Source: JANWYT01 sp046719465
GTDB lineage: Bacteria > Chloroflexota > Anaerolineae > Aggregatilineales > Phototrophicaceae
Reading direction: 5' to 3'
NCBI GenBank assembly: GCA_046719465.1
Contig: JBDNCV010000166.1
Span: 1-7,893, forward strand
DNA: 7,893 nucleotides
Positions 5,310 through 7,893 of the stretch are shown piece after piece; position 1 is the first letter of the stretch, and the number at the start of each line of letters is the position of its first letter. Both the position numbers and the translations under genes were made by a program. Below the pieces are notes generated by a model. That model was not told the origin of the DNA. It saw only the letters and a list, made by a program, of their open reading frames with translations, and made no database searches.

Positions 5310-6083
5310 TCAGGCCAGATCGTCGAAACGGCCACCGCGCCCGTGACCTGCGGCGAAGCGCTGGGCGCCGCTCAGCGTCTCGCCGCTGCTGACGGTCGCT
5401 TGGCCGAGCCGCGCCTCAATCGTCAGCCCTTCTACAAGGTCGCGCCCCAGCCCGTCATAAACCGCCTGCCGATCGTTGAGCAGGCACGTCTGCGGGAAGC
5501 TGGCGAGGGTGCGCCCCAGCTCACGGGCGCGGTCAAGCGCTTTGCCTGCGGGCACGACCTCGTTCACAAGGCCCCATGCGAGCGCTTCTTGTGCGTGGAC
5601 GGCGCGCCCGGTCAAGATCATCTCGAGCGCGCGCCCCAGCCCAACAATGCGCGGCAGCCGCTGCGTCCCACCATCGACCAGCGGCACACCCCAGCGCCGC
5701 TCAAAACAGCCGAACACCGCCGTTTCATCCGCAATGCGCAGGTCGCACCACAGCGCGAGTTCCAGCCCGCCCGCCACGGCGTACCCGCTCACAGCGGCGA
5801 TCACCGGCTTGCTCATCTGCAGGCGCGTCACGCCTAACGGCCCGTGATCGCTGAGGATGCCGGGGGTCAACCCTTCAATGTCCTTGAGATCAGCCCCAGC
5901 ACAAAAAGCCGCTGCGTCGCCCGTCAAGATGGCCACGCGCAGCGCGGGATCCTCATCAAAGGCGAGGAAAGCCGCGCGCAGCGCGTCGGCAGCGGCGCGG
6001 TTGATGGCGTTGCGCGCATGAGGCCGCTGGATCTGGACGATCAGCAGCGGGGCTTCATGGGTAACACGCACTTCGTCGGGCAT
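5310..6083 (-). CDS. enoyl-CoA hydratase/crotonase family protein
   Basis: This 257-residue cytoplasmic protein has the crotonase fold; the family adds water to 2-enoyl-CoA thioesters in fatty-acid or related acyl-CoA breakdown. Seen: the FCAGADLKDI oxyanion-hole segment (residues 60-69), the family signature across 95-118 with SGYAVAGGLELA, and FGCFERRWGVP at 124-134. Glu108 and Glu128 are 20 residues apart and align with the catalytic pair Glu144/Glu164 of rat hydratase, so hydratase activity is expected rather than an isomerase-only or inactive relative. The C-terminal helices (about 185-257) are complete, with the usual AQRFAAGHGR near the end. Its ATG follows the ABC-F stop by a single base (TGACATG), so it is very probably co-transcribed and perhaps translated by re-initiation; a GAGG lies 12 bases upstream. 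The preferred acyl chain is unknown. Confidence 0.93.
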   Translation of the reverse strand: MPDEVRVTHEAPLLIVQIQRPHARNAINRAAADALRAAFLAFDEDPALRVAILTGDAAAFCAGADLKDIEGLTPGILSDHGPLGVTRLQMSKPVIAAVSGYAVAGGLELALWCDLRIADETAVFGCFERRWGVPLVDGGTQRLPRIVGLGRALEMILTGRAVHAQEALAWGLVNEVVPAGKALDRARELGRTLASFPQTCLLNDRQAVYDGLGRDLVEGLTIEARLGQATVSSGETLSGAQRFAAGHGRGGRFDDLA

Positions 6084-6084
6084 G

Positions 6085-7893
6085 TCAGGACACCGCCTCT
6101 GTCAGGCGATCCCACTGCTCGTTGAGTTCGGCCAACTTCACCTGCTGCGCCTGATATTCCCTGCCGAGCCGCTCCACGTCGGCGGTGTTTTGGGCGGCGC
6201 TGGCCGCGTCAATCAGCGCGGAAAGCTCTTTCAGGCTGCTTTGCAGGGCGGTGATCTGCGCTTCCAACGTGGCGATGTCCTTGTCGTGTTTGCTGGGGCG
6301 GGCGGGGCGGGTGCGCTCTGGCTTGCCCTCAGCCTTTTCCTTCTCCAACATCGAGAGGTAAGCCTGATAGTCGCCCTTGAACACGCGCAGCTCGCCGTCG
6401 CGCAAATCCCAGATTTGCCCCGCAAGGCGGCTCACCAAGTAGCGGTCGTGCGTCACCAGCAGGATCGTCCCCTCGAACTCCTCCAGCACGTCTTGCAGGA
6501 TCTCCTGCGAGGGGATGTCGAGGTGGTTGGTCGGCTCGTCGAGGATCAGGAAGTTCGCGCCGGTCATGGCCAAGATCGCCAGCGCCAGCCGCCCGCGTTC
6601 GCCGCCGCTGAGCTTGCTCACCTCCTTGAACACGTCGTCCCCGCGGAAGAGGTACTGCGCGAGGTGGTGGCGCGCGTCGGGGATGGTGAGGCCTTCTTTG
6701 TGGCGCATGAGTTCCTCGATCACCTGATTGGTGTGGATGAGGTTGTCGTGCGCTTGGGCAAAATAGCCGACCTTGACGTTGTGGCCGAGGCTGATGCGCC
6801 CGCTGAGCGGCTTCACATAGCCCATGATGGTTTTGAGCAGGGTGCTCTTGCCCGTGCCGTTGCCGCCGATGAGGGCCACGCAGTCGCCGCGCTCCAACTG
6901 CACATCCTCCATCGTGAACAGCAGGTTGTCGGGGTAGCCGACGCTCAGGTTGTGCGTCTCCATGACGAGTTCGCCGCTGCGCTGCTGCGCTTGCAGGTTC
7001 ACGCGCATGTTGCGGCGCTTCTTCACAGGCTTCTCTAGGCTTTTAATGGCCTTGCGCAGCTCGGCCAGCGTCTGCGGCGGGCGCTTGAGGTCGTAGCTGT
7101 TGCTGAACGCGCCCCAGCCCATCTTCTTGATGAGCGCCAGCGCCTCATGCCCGGCCACGCGCGTGGACTCGACTTCGCGGCTCAAGACTTTGAAGCGCCC
7201 TGCCGCGTTGGTGTCTTCCAGCCCCTTCTTCTCGATGAACTCGTACTCGTTCCAGAAGCGCTCCATCACGCTGTCCCACTCTTTTTGCAGGCGCTCTTGG
7301 CGCTCTTGCCGCAAGCGGACGTAGGTCGTGTAGTTGCCCTTGTAGGTCTCAAGGCCGGTGTTGGTCATCTCCCAGATGGTGTTGACCACGGCATCGAGGA
7401 AGTAGCGGTCGTGGCTGACGATCACCAGCGCGCGATCCCACACCTTGAGCGTGCCCTCCAGCCACGCCATCGCCGCCACGTCGAGGTGGTTGGTCGGCTC
7501 GTCGAGGATGAGCAGGTCGGGCTTCATGATGAGCAGGCGCGCGAGCAGGGCGCGGGTTTTCTGCCCACCGGAGAGGTACTTGATCGGGGTGTTCCACAGC
7601 TCTTTGTGGAAGCCCAACCCCAGCAGCGTGACCTCAATCCGCCGCTCATAGTCGTAGCCGCCGCGATGCTCAAACTGTTCTTGCAGCGTGCCGTATTCCT
7701 CGTATTCGGGCATGTCGGCAGTGCCCTCGGTCATCATCGTTTCGATCTCGCGCATGCGGGCTTCCATCGCGTGCAGGTCGTCGAACAACGAGAGCATCTC
7801 GGCGTGCAGCTCGCGGTCGGTGTCGGCGAAGGCGAGGACGGCCTCTTGCTTGAGGTAGCCGACGGTGCGGCTCTTGGCGCGTTCGATGCTGCC
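6085..7893 (-). CDS. ABC-F family ATPase (5' end beyond the window)
   Basis: The frame is open to the right edge and gives 602 residues; the start and first Walker A are outside, so the ATG at 7797 is internal. Numbering from the edge: first signature LSGGQ at 107-111, Walker B LLILDEPTNHLD at 127-138, SHD switch at 160-162; then an interdomain linker (about 184-309); second Walker A GGNGTGKST at 343-351, signature LSGGE at 428-432, Walker B at 448-459 and THD at 481-483. A charged C-terminal coiled coil (about 535-602) ends the protein. There are two ATPase domains and no membrane segments: the family binds the ribosome E site and acts in translation or antibiotic protection, not in transport. 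Which of these roles applies cannot be told. The linker is rather long and lacks the usual Arg/Lys/Gln-rich pattern in its first half. The hydratase gene follows after one base. Confidence 0.92.
   Translation of the reverse strand, partial: GSIERAKSRTVGYLKQEAVLAFADTDRELHAEMLSLFDDLHAMEARMREIETMMTEGTADMPEYEEYGTLQEQFEHRGGYDYERRIEVTLLGLGFHKELWNTPIKYLSGGQKTRALLARLLIMKPDLLILDEPTNHLDVAAMAWLEGTLKVWDRALVIVSHDRYFLDAVVNTIWEMTNTGLETYKGNYTTYVRLRQERQERLQKEWDSVMERFWNEYEFIEKKGLEDTNAAGRFKVLSREVESTRVAGHEALALIKKMGWGAFSNSYDLKRPPQTLAELRKAIKSLEKPVKKRRNMRVNLQAQQRSGELVMETHNLSVGYPDNLLFTMEDVQLERGDCVALIGGNGTGKSTLLKTIMGYVKPLSGRISLGHNVKVGYFAQAHDNLIHTNQVIEELMRHKEGLTIPDARHHLAQYLFRGDDVFKEVSKLSGGERGRLALAILAMTGANFLILDEPTNHLDIPSQEILQDVLEEFEGTILLVTHDRYLVSRLAGQIWDLRDGELRVFKGDYQAYLSMLEKEKAEGKPERTRPARPSKHDKDIATLEAQITALQSSLKELSALIDAASAAQNTADVERLGREYQAQQVKLAELNEQWDRLTEAVS

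Noticed and set aside
6082..7038. 318-codon open frame on the + strand
   Set aside because: It is fully antisense to the conserved ABC-F domains and has the Val/His/Gln/Arg-rich look of a reversed high-GC gene, with no recognisable domain.

Overview
The window is GC-rich bacterial chromosomal DNA. It carries short palindromic repeats beginning CCTCACCCCTAAATCCCC, a tRNA-Lys, and seven protein genes of mostly housekeeping or accessory-metabolic type. The repeat style, the gene mix and the protein sequences suggest a member of the Chloroflexota (Anaerolineae-like). This placement is an inference from general resemblance and was not tested by a search.

Left part, mainly + strand: a short upstream region with a plausible extended -10 promoter (1-212) leads into a flavin-containing monooxygenase (213-1406). 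Its last three codons and stop lie inside the first unit of a palindromic repeat (about 1394-1531). Next comes a tRNA-Lys(TTT) on the minus strand (1575-1646), with a good sigma70-type promoter and an intrinsic terminator. Two further hairpins (1724-1785) precede a saccharopine-dehydrogenase-like NAD(P)-binding oxidoreductase (1846-2910). A 360-base gene-free stretch (2911-3270) holds a second repeat copy, nested inside a longer inverted repeat, and an AT-richer leader for a rhomboid protease (3271-4122).

Right part, minus strand: transcription enters from beyond the right edge through an ABC-F ATPase (5' end cut off, 6085-7893). One base later an enoyl-CoA hydratase begins (5310-6083), followed by a probable terminator (5253-5282). 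A separate small unit then encodes a kinase-less Wzz/YveK-type polysaccharide co-polymerase (4457-5125) and an overlapping DUF2304 membrane protein (4015-4467). The DUF2304 frame runs 108 bases into the 3' end of the convergent rhomboid gene.

The genes do not form one pathway. There are two likely two-gene operons (ABC-F plus hydratase; Wzz-like plus DUF2304) and three single genes. I found no defence locus, CRISPR array, transposase or phage module. The main points of interest are the repeat that supplies a gene's stop codon, the nested palindrome at 3017-3146, and the antisense overlap at 4015-4122. I do not see strong evidence for a new multi-gene system here.
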